Shown piece by piece: positions 1 to 5,699 of a stretch of DNA of 8,172 bases. The translations under genes and the position numbers were made by a program. Every line of letters starts with the position of its first letter. Positions within the stretch are counted from its first letter, which is position 1. The stretch covers positions 1 through 8,172 of the forward strand of contig JAKAMP010000102.1 in the NCBI GenBank assembly GCA_021812865.1, given 5' to 3'. The notes under the pieces were generated by a model. The model was not told the origin of the DNA. It did not search any database and saw only the letters and a program-made list of their open reading frames with translations. The DNA is from Bacteroidota bacterium. GTDB taxonomy: Bacteria > Bacteroidota > Bacteroidia > Bacteroidales > JAAYUG01.

Positions 1-646
1 CTAAAGTATCATTCCTGTAGTAGGCTTCCTTTTTTATTCTTCCATCTGTATCATATTCCCTCCATACACCTTGCTTCCATCCTTTCTTATCTTTCCTGTT
101 CACTCTTTCACTTTCCACCAATACATCATTCACATAAACCCGATAAGCACTTACCAGCATATCCCGGCCATATTCCATGGATATACCATTTCTCAGTCCA
201 TCCTTGTATGTCACCATTTCTTCCAGTGAACCATCCTTTCTATAATAATAGCTCCTTCCCTCTTTCATATCATTTACATACAGTTCTTTTGATCTTATTA
301 CCAGAAGTTTATCAAAATTTTTTTCGCCCTGATAGGAATATCTAAAACTATACCCGTTTCTTTTACCCAGTATATAACTTATTCTTTCCACTGAATCTCC
401 TGATTCATTGAAAAAAAGCCATATACTGTCCAGCAGGTGATTTGTTCTTTTGCCTTCAGATTTAAGTATTCCAGAAGGATAGTAGCTTAACCATACTCCA
501 TCAGGTTTTCCTTTTGCCATGAATCCTTTACTGGATATTTGACCGTTTGGATAATGAAAAACATTCAATCCATCTGATACTAAAGTATCCTGTCCATACA
601 TAAGCAATGGATATAAAAAAATCCAAATCAATATTACTCTTCTCAC
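1..646 (-). CDS. Exported MORN/YwqK-like repeat protein (partial, 3' end outside window)
   Basis: The reading frame is open from a GTG at 644-646 to the left edge, giving 215 visible residues with no stop. I chose the GTG start because it adds a clear signal peptide (RR at 2-3, then a hydrophobic stretch [13 protein letters not shown] at 4-16); starting at the first ATG (599-601) would lose it. The mature part is made of aromatic- and glycine-rich MORN-like units: PNGQISSKG near 33-41, [16 protein letters not shown] at 50-65, [20 protein letters not shown] at 131-150, NGISMEYG at 153-160 and [18 protein letters not shown] at 193-210. This resembles the YwqK-type repeat proteins common in Bacteroidota, usually exported and of unknown function. 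The database label 'YwqK antitoxin' is not evidence of a toxin-antitoxin pair here. Its start overlaps the nadA stop as GTGA, so the two are probably co-transcribed and translationally coupled. Confidence 0.78.
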   Translation of the reverse strand, partial: MRRVILIWIFLYPLLMYGQDTLVSDGLNVFHYPNGQISSKGFMAKGKPDGVWLSYYPSGILKSEGKRTNHLLDSIWLFFNESGDSVERISYILGKRNGYSFRYSYQGEKNFDKLLVIRSKELYVNDMKEGRSYYYRKDGSLEEMVTYKDGLRNGISMEYGRDMLVSAYRVYVNDVLVESERVNRKDKKGWKQGVWREYDTDGRIKKEAYYRNDTL

Positions 647-1653
647 CTGAGTAGCTTTTTTGACAATTCCAGCATTCTAATGATAGGCACGGAAGCCTTT
701 CTAATTGTTTCTTCTTCTAAAAAAATCTCCGGCTTTTCTTCTTTCAAACAAAGATACAATTTCTTCAGTGTAATCATTTTCATAAAGCGGCAATCGCTAC
801 AACCGCAAGTAGAATCCTTCGGAGGGGCAGGAATGAAAATCTTTTCTGGATTTAATTTTTTCATCTGGTGTAAAATGCCTGTTTCTGTTGCAACAATATA
901 TTCTTTAGCACTATCTTTTTTCGTAAAATCCAATAGGGCAGAAGTAGATCCAATAAAATCAGCAATAATCAGAACCGGCTTTTCACATTCCGGGTGGGCT
1001 AAAATTTTTGCTTCCTTATTTATCTTTTTCAATTCTAGAATGCGTTCTATCGAAAATTCTTCATGAACATGACAGGCACCATTCCATATAACCATTTTTC
1101 TTCCTGTGATTCCAGCAACATAATTTCCCAGGTTCCTGTCGGGTGCAAAAATCAGTTTCTGGTTTTCAGGAAATGAATTTACTATTTCCACAGCATTGGA
1201 AGAAGTACAAATCACATCGGACATTGTTTTAACCGCTGCGGAAGTATTGATATAGCTAATTACCTTGTGATTGGGGAACTTTTCGCAAAATTTACGGAAA
1301 TCATCAGGTGGGCATGAATCAGCCAGAGAGCAACCCGCTTTCATATCGGGTATCAGTACCCTCTTTGAAGGGTTTATAATTTTGGCTGTCTCAGCCATAA
1401 AGTGAACCCCTGCAAAAACGATCATATCTTTATCTGTCTTTGCAGCTATCTGCGAGAGTGCCAGGCTGTCACCAACATAATCAGCAATATCCTGAATTTC
1501 AGGTTCCTGATAATAGTGAGCCAGAATCACAGCATTTTTTTCATTACGTAGCCTGTAGATTTCATTTACCAGGTTGATATTTTCAGGTACTTCTTCATCA
1601 ATAAAACCTTTCTGCAGGATATCAACACTGTATGTATTATTATTATTATTCAT
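643..1653 (-). CDS. nadA: Quinolinate synthase NadA
   Basis: NadA condenses iminoaspartate with dihydroxyacetone phosphate to quinolinate in cytoplasmic de novo NAD synthesis. The 336-residue protein has the usual family length. Visible landmarks are the N-terminal AHYYQ (45-49), GDSLALSQ (61-68), FMAETA (85-90), CSLADSC (108-114), NGACHVH (191-197), HPEC (220-223), ATETG (255-259) and a C-terminal cysteine cluster CGCSDC (283-288). By comparison with known NadA proteins, C108, C194 and C288 are the likely three ligands of the 4Fe-4S cluster, with C288 aligning to the last cysteine of the CxxCxxC motif of E. coli NadA. The ATG at 1651-1653 is followed by five AAT codons (Asn2-Asn6), a low-complexity leader ahead of the conserved domain. 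No nadB or nadC is in the window; the downstream partner is the MORN-like gene, overlapping by 4 bases. The gene is visibly AT-richer than those to the right. Confidence 0.96.
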   Translation of the reverse strand: MNNNNNTYSVDILQKGFIDEEVPENINLVNEIYRLRNEKNAVILAHYYQEPEIQDIADYVGDSLALSQIAAKTDKDMIVFAGVHFMAETAKIINPSKRVLIPDMKAGCSLADSCPPDDFRKFCEKFPNHKVISYINTSAAVKTMSDVICTSSNAVEIVNSFPENQKLIFAPDRNLGNYVAGITGRKMVIWNGACHVHEEFSIERILELKKINKEAKILAHPECEKPVLIIADFIGSTSALLDFTKKDSAKEYIVATETGILHQMKKLNPEKIFIPAPPKDSTCGCSDCRFMKMITLKKLYLCLKEEKPEIFLEEETIRKASVPIIRMLELSKKLLR

Positions 1654-2048
1654 TTTTAAAATTATATGGTGATGATAATTGGATGTTGATAGTGTTTACA
1701 ATTCGTCTGCAAAAATCTTGATTTTCCGGTTATCAAACACATAAAAACATTCAATTAACAAGATTTTAATTCTGAAAATGATGAAAATCAAAAAAATGAA
1801 TATCGCTATCAACAATTGTTAATATCATGAGATATTGAAAAAATAGCGCTATCCATCATTCCGGAAAGTGTTTATGGTTCGTTGAAACATTCTTCATAAT
1901 TCAGGAAAAATATACTCCACAATTTATGCAAATAGCTCATTAGCAATATTTTCAAAGTACACTTAGGAATCTATCGCAGGCCTGTTCATATTCTATTGAC
2001 AGGGGAATTAACAGGTTGTTCAATACGTTTTCAACAGTGAATAGGGAT
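1654..2048. other. AT-rich non-coding stretch upstream of nadA
   Basis: I find no credible gene here. The stretch is strongly AT-rich and holds several small symmetric elements: a distant 9-bp inverted repeat AAAATCTTG (1712-1720) / CAAGATTTT (1759-1767); the palindrome AACAATTGTT (1811-1820); a 6-bp hairpin AATATC-atga-GATATT (1821-1836); and CGCTAT (1804-1809) paired with ATAGCG downstream, which encloses the previous two. These may be operator or promoter sites for nadA on the minus strand, but in such AT-rich DNA some symmetry is expected by chance. I saw no convincing TAnnTTTG element for nadA. It ends where a C-free G-rich tract begins (about 2036). Confidence 0.5.
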
Positions 2049-2210
2049 TGGTGATTGGAGGGTGGAGGGTGAAGGGTGAAGGGGGTATGGGAATGGAGTG
2101 TGATGGAACACTGATACGCCGTTGGCTTGCGCAGATTTTGAGGATTTACACAGATGCGGCCAGGGCCGCAGAGGAGGAACACAGATTTGAAATTTCAATG
2201 GAATATGTTT
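2049..2210. repeat. G-rich interspersed repeat, unit 1 (with palindromes)
   Basis: This is the first of two direct units. It shares the 12-mer at 2049-2060 and an identical 81-bp core (2074-2154) with unit 2 (2229-2309). The order is: G-rich head with GGGTGAA heptamers, then GTGATGGAACAC, a small GC-rich symmetric element (GCCGTTGGC), then GCAGATT, GGATTT and CACAGAT spaced roughly one helical turn apart. The tail is specific to this unit: a perfect inverted repeat TGCGGCC-AG-GGCCGCA (2155-2170), GGAACACAGATTT, and a 12-bp perfect palindrome TTGAAATTTCAA (2187-2198). Open frames through it on both strands are low-complexity artefacts. It looks like a non-autonomous intergenic repeat; the family name is unknown to me. 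Confidence 0.85.
2060..2091 (+). repeat. Heptamer minisatellite forming a G-quadruplex motif
   Basis: Three tandem heptamers, GGGTGGA, GGGTGAA and GGGTGAA, are followed by GGGGG-TAT-GGG. The plus strand therefore shows five G-tracts at 2060-2062, 2067-2069, 2074-2076, 2081-2085 and 2089-2091 with loops of 4, 4, 4 and 3 bases, a canonical intramolecular G-quadruplex pattern. Unit 2 of the repeat retains only one GGGTGAA and three G3 tracts, so the heptamer count differs between the two copies. Confidence 0.8.
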
Positions 2211-2340
2211 TGGTGATTGGAGATTGGAGGGTGAAGGGGGTATGGGAATGGAGTGTGATGGAACACTGATACGCCGTTGGCTTGCGCAGATTTTGAGGAT
2301 TTACACAGAGGTGGTCAGGGCCTTGCATATGCATTGATTG
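2211..2340. repeat. G-rich interspersed repeat, unit 2
   Basis: This is the second direct unit, offset 155 bp from the first over the identical core (2229-2309 against 2074-2154, 81 of 81 bases). The head has a single GGGTGAA heptamer. The place of the unit-1 hairpin is taken by a degraded form, GGTGGTCAGGGCC, and the unit fades out around the 10-bp palindrome TGCATATGCA (2324-2333). Perfect identity of the cores beside divergent flanks points to a recent duplication or gene conversion. Confidence 0.85.
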
Positions 2341-2451
2341 GACAATGTCTGTATGGGGAATGATGGTAATTGTTTTGGATCCAAATGGGCAGATTTAGGA
2401 TTCGGATAAAAATACCATATGCAGACCTTTAAGTATGATTTTAATAATCCT

Positions 2452-2459
2452 TACCTTTG
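2452..2459 (+). promoter_or_regulatory. Bacteroidota -7 promoter element for rpiB
   Basis: TACCTTTG is an exact match to the TAnnTTTG consensus of the Bacteroidota primary sigma factor. A weak -33 candidate (TTTA at 2428-2431) lies about 20 bp upstream. Transcription would start near 2465, about a dozen bases before the ATG at 2477. This rules out the in-frame ATG at 2435, which lies upstream of the promoter. Confidence 0.65.
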
Positions 2460-2476
2460 TATGCAATCCTATTGAT

Positions 2477-2917
2477 ATGGAGAAGACAAGAATAGCGCTG
2501 GGCGCTGATCATGCCGGTTTTCAAATGAAGCAGGCAGTAAAGGAATTTTTACTGAAGGAAGGGTATACCGTAACAGATTACGGTACTTACAGTGATGAGA
2601 GTACCGATTATCCGGAGTATGGACATAAGGTCGCCGAGGCGGTGGAAAACGGAAAAGAGCGTTTCGGTATCACGTTTTGCGGAAGCGGAAACGGCATCAA
2701 TATGACGGTGAACAAGCATGCTGGTATCCGGTCGGCTTTATGCTGGAAGAAGGAGATTGCGGCGCTGGCCAGGCAGCACAATGATGCCAATATCTGTGCC
2801 CTGCCTGCGCGGTTTATAAGCAATGAAGAGGCATTTGCTATTGTGCAAGCCTTTCTTGCGGGCACATTCGAGGGTGGGCGGCATGAGCGCCGGATCAAGA
2901 AGATTCCAATATCCTAA
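2477..2917 (+). CDS. rpiB: Ribose-5-phosphate isomerase B
   Basis: RpiB interconverts ribose-5-phosphate and ribulose-5-phosphate in the non-oxidative pentose phosphate pathway in the cytoplasm. The protein has 146 residues from the ATG at 2477, matching the family. An in-frame ATG at 2435 would add 14 hydrophobic residues but lies upstream of the -7 element, and the family normally begins just before the GADHAGF motif (here 9-15). Seen landmarks are D11-H12 in the phosphate/sugar site, DYGT (34-37), TDYPEY (43-48), the catalytic C68 in FCGSGNGI (67-74), RQHNDAN (99-105) whose H101 corresponds to the ring-opening histidine, and GGRH (133-136). S70 stands where E. coli RpiB has Thr68. The LacAB/RpiB superfamily includes galactose-6-phosphate isomerases, but a single-chain protein with this motif set fits RpiB. 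The next gene begins 3 bases after the stop, so they form an operon. Confidence 0.93.
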   Translation: MEKTRIALGADHAGFQMKQAVKEFLLKEGYTVTDYGTYSDESTDYPEYGHKVAEAVENGKERFGITFCGSGNGINMTVNKHAGIRSALCWKKEIAALARQHNDANICALPARFISNEEAFAIVQAFLAGTFEGGRHERRIKKIPIS

Positions 2918-2920
2918 TAT

Positions 2921-3355
2921 ATGTTATCCAATACCTGCAAATATGCCATTCGTGCATTGATTTACATTGCGGTGCATGCCAGGGAAGGTGAAAAGATCGG
3001 CATCAAGAAAATTGCTGAGGACCTGGAAATTCCCATGCCTTTTCTTGGAAAAATATTGCAGCAGTTGGCGCGGAACAAGATCCTCTCTTCGACCAAGGGG
3101 CCGCATGGTGGTTTTGGTATCGGTAAGGATCCGTCGAAGATCAGTTTATATGAGGTAGTGAAGGTAATTGACAGTGCGGATGCGTTCGATCTCTGCGTGA
3201 TTGGTTTAAAGAATTGCAATGAGCAGCAAACCCATTGTTCCCTTCATGAAGCTTATGCACCTGTACGGGAGGCAACCCGGCAGATTTTCAGAAACACCAC
3301 CATTGCCGATTTAGCTGAAGGAATCAGGGAGGGCAGGCGGTCGATCATTATTTAA
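2921..3355 (+). CDS. Rrf2-family transcriptional regulator with putative Fe-S cysteines
   Basis: This is a 144-residue Rrf2-type winged-helix regulator, the family of IscR, NsrR and CymR. The N-terminus MLSNTCKYAIRALIYIA is typical. Residues about 27-58 form the helix-turn-helix (IGIKKIAEDLEIPMPFLGKI), and GPHGGF (60-65) is the wing. The effector region shows C92, C99 and C106 with H109 (C-x6-C-x6-C-x2-H), close to the C-x5-C-x5-C-x2-H layout of E. coli IscR (C92, C98, C104, H107), so a 2Fe-2S or 4Fe-4S cluster is probable. A nitric-oxide (NsrR-like) or redox sensor is also possible. I cannot name its targets. It follows rpiB with a 3-base gap and no room for its own promoter, so it depends on the rpiB promoter. 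No Fe-S assembly genes (isc/suf) lie next to it. Confidence 0.9.
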   Translation: MLSNTCKYAIRALIYIAVHAREGEKIGIKKIAEDLEIPMPFLGKILQQLARNKILSSTKGPHGGFGIGKDPSKISLYEVVKVIDSADAFDLCVIGLKNCNEQQTHCSLHEAYAPVREATRQIFRNTTIADLAEGIREGRRSIII

Positions 3356-3616
3356 TTTTTCATCAGAAAACAGTTCAGGAGGCTTTTAGCTGTTGGTTTT
3401 TAGCCTTTAGGGAAACATTATCGACCGTGATGAAAGCTCATTGAGGTGTTCTTTCCGAATCGCCGCTCTAATGGATGGAGATAAGGAACGGAGAATCAGG
3501 TTTCTATTATGAGCATGGGGTTAGGGAGTAAAGCGTAATGGAGCCCGGAAAAAATGGAAGATATATTCGCCTTAGGCAGATGGTCAAGGCAGGTCTAAGT
3601 AAGTATGAGCATTGTT
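3356..3616. other. Non-coding spacer between two convergent genes
   Basis: The Rrf2 gene and the VanZ-like gene converge on this stretch. I see no strong rho-independent terminator for either; the best candidate is a weak 5-bp inverted repeat, AGGCT (3380-3384) / AGCCT (3402-3406), without a proper T-tract. The rest is unremarkable. Confidence 0.4.
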
Positions 3617-4000
3617 TCAGGCAGAAAGTCTCTTTTTCCTTGTAAGAACAAGGAAGGCCAGCCAGCCGGCGAGAACGCCAATAGTATCGGCTATAAAATC
3701 CATGAATTCCGGATGCCTGGTGACGGTAAACAATCCCTGAGCTACTTCAATTAAAGCTCCATAGGCCGGGATGAGGATAAAAACAAGAATTGGGATCATG
3801 TGGCTGGAGCGGTATGCGGCTGTGCCGAAGCCTACCAGGATGAGCAGGCTGAGAACGGAAAAAAGTATGAAATGGACAATTTTGTCGGGATGCAGGCGAT
3901 CGATCCAGGCAGGGGGTGTGACGCCAATGTGAGGAATGAGAGTAAGGAAGGCAATCAAGCCAGTCCAAAGCAGCGCCGGTATCCAACGGATCAGTTTCAT
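3617..4000 (-). CDS. VanZ-like integral membrane protein
   Basis: This is a small membrane protein of 127 residues from the ATG at 3998-4000. A TTG at 4016-4018 is in frame but lies inside the -7 promoter element, so the ATG is the likelier start. Four hydrophobic segments are visible at about 5-25, 41-60, 68-90 and 102-120. The VanZ-type pattern is present: DKIVHF (39-44) entering helix 2, YGALIEVAQG (80-89) with E85 and Q88, an arginine (R95) in the following loop, and MDFIADTIGVLAG (100-112), with D105 where many relatives have Asn. VanZ of Tn1546 gives low-level teicoplanin resistance, but most VanZ-like proteins are chromosomal and uncharacterised, so no resistance role is claimed. The gene is transcribed away from hemW from an adjacent promoter. 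Confidence 0.85.
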   Translation of the reverse strand: MKLIRWIPALLWTGLIAFLTLIPHIGVTPPAWIDRLHPDKIVHFILFSVLSLLILVGFGTAAYRSSHMIPILVFILIPAYGALIEVAQGLFTVTRHPEFMDFIADTIGVLAGWLAFLVLTRKKRLSA

Positions 4001-4015
4001 TATCGAATAAAATGG

Positions 4016-4023
4016 CAAAGGTA
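4016..4023 (-). promoter_or_regulatory. -7 promoter element for the VanZ-like gene
   Basis: Read on the minus strand this is TACCTTTG, an exact TAnnTTTG match. A T-rich stretch (TTTT) sits about 17 bp upstream, but no clean TTTG -33 element is present. The predicted transcript starts near 4009, leaving a leader of about ten bases before the ATG at 4000, the same arrangement as rpiB. Confidence 0.6.
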
Positions 4024-4054
4024 CACAAACGCTGGAAATAAAACCCGGATAATA

Positions 4055-4062
4055 TACATTTG
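4055..4062 (+). promoter_or_regulatory. -7 promoter element for hemW
   Basis: TACATTTG matches TAnnTTTG on the plus strand. The -33 region is weak. It implies a leader of about 110 bases before the hemW TTG start. That leader contains a small possible hairpin, CTGAC (4110-4114) / GTCAG (4127-4131), and a 3-codon open frame just before hemW. Confidence 0.5.
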
Positions 4063-4179
4063 CACGTCAGAAAAAATATCTCTGGGCTTTAAGGGCAGAA
4101 AAGAGGAAACTGACCGGAAGAGAAAAGTCAGCAGCGGAACAAACCTGCTACCTACGGATCATATCTGAATCATGCGGAA

Positions 4180-5310
4180 TTGAGTGGCATTTACATACAT
4201 ATTCCTTTTTGCACGGAAGCCTGCAGTTATTGTGATTTTCATTTCAGTATCCAGATGAAAAGCAAGGCAGAGTTAGTGGAGGCGATCATCAGGGAAGCCG
4301 AGATGAGGAAGGATTTTGCGGGAGGAGAAGCGGTGGAGACCCTTTATTTCGGCGGGGGAACACCTTCCGTACTGGAAGTTCCAGAGGTGGAGAAAATTTT
4401 ACAGGCAGTGTACAAGTATTTCCCTGTTGATCCTTTGGCAGAGATTACCTTTGAAGCCAATCCCGATCACCTGACGGAAGAATACTGCGTTCAACTGCGG
4501 AGGGCCGGGATCAACCGGTTGAGCATTGGCATACAGTCGTGGTTTGACGATGATCTGCGCATGATGAACCGGCGGCACAATGCCATACAGGGGGAGGCTT
4601 CCATCAGGACTGCCCGGGATGCAGGCATTGACAATATCAGTATAGACCTGATCTATGGATTGCCCGGTATGGATAGCGACCGGTGGAAGCATAATCTTGA
4701 TCATTCGTTCCTGTTGGATATTCAGCATCTTTCGGCCTATCATCTCACTTATGAACCAGGGACAAGGATGTATCATCAGCTCAAGAAGGAGCGTATCTGT
4801 GCGGTGACGGAGGAAGAGAGCATCGGACAGTATTATATGTTGCTCGATATGGCGGAATCTCATGGATTCAGGCAGTACGAAATTTCCAATTTCTGCCGGC
4901 CAGGGTACGAGTCTAAGCACAACAGCAACTACTGGAATTTCAGGAGATACCTGGGGCTGGGTCCATCTGCGCATTCCTATGATGGGAAGCGAAGGAGCTG
5001 GAATATAGCGAACAACCGGAAGTATGTCGAAGGAATCATGAAGGGGACGCCGGAAGCAGGGGAAGAATTGCCGGGAAAGGCTGAACGGTATAATGAATAT
5101 GTAATGACTTCCCTTAGGACTGTAAAAGGAATCAATCTTAGCGATTTACGCGAACGGTTTGGAGGCGAATGGGAGGAATATTTCCTTGGCGCAGGAGAGA
5201 AATATATTGTGCGGGGTCAGGTGGTGAAGGAAGATGGCTGTTACCGGCTTACGCGTGAGGGAATGATGGTTTCGGATGCCATTATCAGTGAACTGATGAA
5301 GGAGGTTTGA
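4180..5310 (+). CDS. hemW: HemW, radical-SAM heme chaperone (HemN-like)
   Basis: HemW binds heme and a 4Fe-4S cluster with S-adenosylmethionine and is thought to deliver heme to respiratory proteins. The family was long annotated as oxygen-independent coproporphyrinogen III oxidase. The 376-residue length is normal. The radical-SAM motif is C11-x3-C15-x2-C18 within IPFCTEACSYCDF. GGGTPS (58-63) is the SAM-binding glycine motif, EANPDHLT (92-99) and GINRLSIGIQS (110-120) are core strands, and DLIYGLPG (156-163) follows. H247-N-x-x-Y251-W252 is the HNxxYW heme-binding signature of HemW, and a C-terminal wing ends near RLTREGMMVSDAII. The start is a TTG: no ATG or GTG lies in frame after the upstream stop (4111-4113), and MSGIYIHIPFC aligns with where relatives begin. 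I saw no isolated HemN features. It stands alone, with repeat DNA downstream and no clear terminator. Confidence 0.94.
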   Translation: MSGIYIHIPFCTEACSYCDFHFSIQMKSKAELVEAIIREAEMRKDFAGGEAVETLYFGGGTPSVLEVPEVEKILQAVYKYFPVDPLAEITFEANPDHLTEEYCVQLRRAGINRLSIGIQSWFDDDLRMMNRRHNAIQGEASIRTARDAGIDNISIDLIYGLPGMDSDRWKHNLDHSFLLDIQHLSAYHLTYEPGTRMYHQLKKERICAVTEEESIGQYYMLLDMAESHGFRQYEISNFCRPGYESKHNSNYWNFRRYLGLGPSAHSYDGKRRSWNIANNRKYVEGIMKGTPEAGEELPGKAERYNEYVMTSLRTVKGINLSDLRERFGGEWEEYFLGAGEKYIVRGQVVKEDGCYRLTREGMMVSDAIISELMKEV

Positions 5311-5337
5311 GGGAGTGGGTGTGTTGGAGCATAGTGT

Positions 5338-5443
5338 TTGGTGATTGGTGACAGGAGATTAATGGGCGAGGGGGTTAGAGTGAGCCGTGATAGAACACAG
5401 TCCGCCTGTTGCGGAACGCAGATTATGCAGGTTTTCGCAGATG
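5338..5443. repeat. Diverged third copy of the G-rich interspersed repeat
   Basis: The order of motifs matches units 1 and 2: TTGGTGATTGG, a G-rich block GAGGGGGTTAGAG, GTGATAGAACAC, a GC-rich hairpin, then CGCAGATTATGCAGGTTTT and CGCAGATG. The hairpin differs in sequence: TCCGC-ctgtt-GCGGA here, against GCC-GTT-GGC in the other copies. The motif order is kept but the palindrome is replaced. Confidence 0.65.
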
Positions 5444-5508
5444 GGGCGGATGGTCTTGTAGTGGGGAGCATGAGTAGGAGGGGGTGTGTGATGGAATGCA
5501 GGTATTTG

Positions 5509-5545
5509 TGACCCGCCTTCGCTGCGCTACGGACGGGCAGGTTGG
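5509..5545. repeat. 37-bp interspersed repeat, copy X
   Basis: This begins TGACCCG and ends CGGGCAGGTTGG with an 18-base CTTCGCT-rich centre. It matches the copy at 6661-6697 at 33 of 37 positions with no gaps. The CCCG and CGGG ends are complementary, so it may form a short stem. Similar TTCGCTGCG-type elements are scattered in many environmental bacterial genomes. Confidence 0.75.
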
Positions 5546-5644
5546 TGGGCATGGGGTGAGGGAGTGGGGTTTTGATGATCTCTACCGAGGCGAAGGATTT
5601 ATTGGTCTCTCCGGCGGATGGTTGGGGGGATATTTGTTTGTCGT

Positions 5645-5677
5645 AAAAAAATTAAACCCGCCTTGCGCGGGTTTAAT
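5645..5677 (-). terminator. Rho-independent terminator of the lipoprotein gene
   Basis: Positions 5651-5677 form a perfect 11-bp stem, ATTAAACCCGC / GCGGGTTTAAT, around a 5-base loop. On the minus strand the stem is followed by seven T residues (5651-5645). It lies 22 bases after the stop of the 5700-6569 gene. There is no T-tract on the plus-strand side, so it does not serve hemW. Confidence 0.92.
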
Positions 5678-5699
5678 CAGGATACATATAAAAACAGGG

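Larger units (their letters stand above)
5311..5644. other. Repeat-bearing non-coding region after hemW
   Basis: No credible gene is present. The region is G-rich on the plus strand and holds a diverged third copy of the 2049-2340 repeat family, a fragment of the same family near 5480-5500 (GTGTGATGGAATGCAG), and one copy of a 37-bp repeat at 5509-5545. Open frames across it on both strands lack codon structure and known motifs. Confidence 0.6.

Noticed and set aside
1..646. Antitoxin of a toxin-antitoxin pair, as the YwqK label would suggest
   Set aside because: The protein has a signal peptide and its upstream neighbour is nadA, not a toxin; the gene downstream is not visible.
680..1066. 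128-codon open frame on the plus strand inside nadA
   Set aside because: It is the antisense shadow of a clearly conserved enzyme and has no motifs of its own.
1654..2050. Possible replication origin (AT-rich DNA beside a skew change)
   Set aside because: No cluster of DnaA boxes; only one near-match (TTATGCAAA) was seen, and no dnaA or dnaN is nearby.
1952..2334. Overlapping small open frames on both strands of the G-rich repeat
   Set aside because: They follow the repeat units, give low-complexity peptides, and the duplicated core simply repeats the same peptide. They are repeat artefacts.
2049..2340. CRISPR array
   Set aside because: There are only two units, the repeat is 81 bp, spacers are not of uniform length, and no cas genes are present.
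2435..2476. N-terminal extension of rpiB from the upstream ATG
   Set aside because: It lies upstream of the -7 promoter element and is not part of the family's conserved sequence.
3380..3406. Terminator after the Rrf2 gene
   Set aside because: The stem is only 5 bp with a 17-base loop and no following T-tract.
3538..3645. 35-codon open frame on the plus strand (MEPGKNGRYIRLRQ...)
   Set aside because: It is short, lacks a promoter, overlaps the end of the VanZ-like gene, and matches nothing I recognise.
3617..4000. Glycopeptide resistance determinant
   Set aside because: Only a VanZ-like fold is seen. No vanA/B, vanH or vanX genes are present and such homologs are widespread in chromosomes.
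4399..4974. 191-codon open frame on the minus strand inside hemW
   Set aside because: It is antisense to the conserved HemW core and has no promoter or family features.
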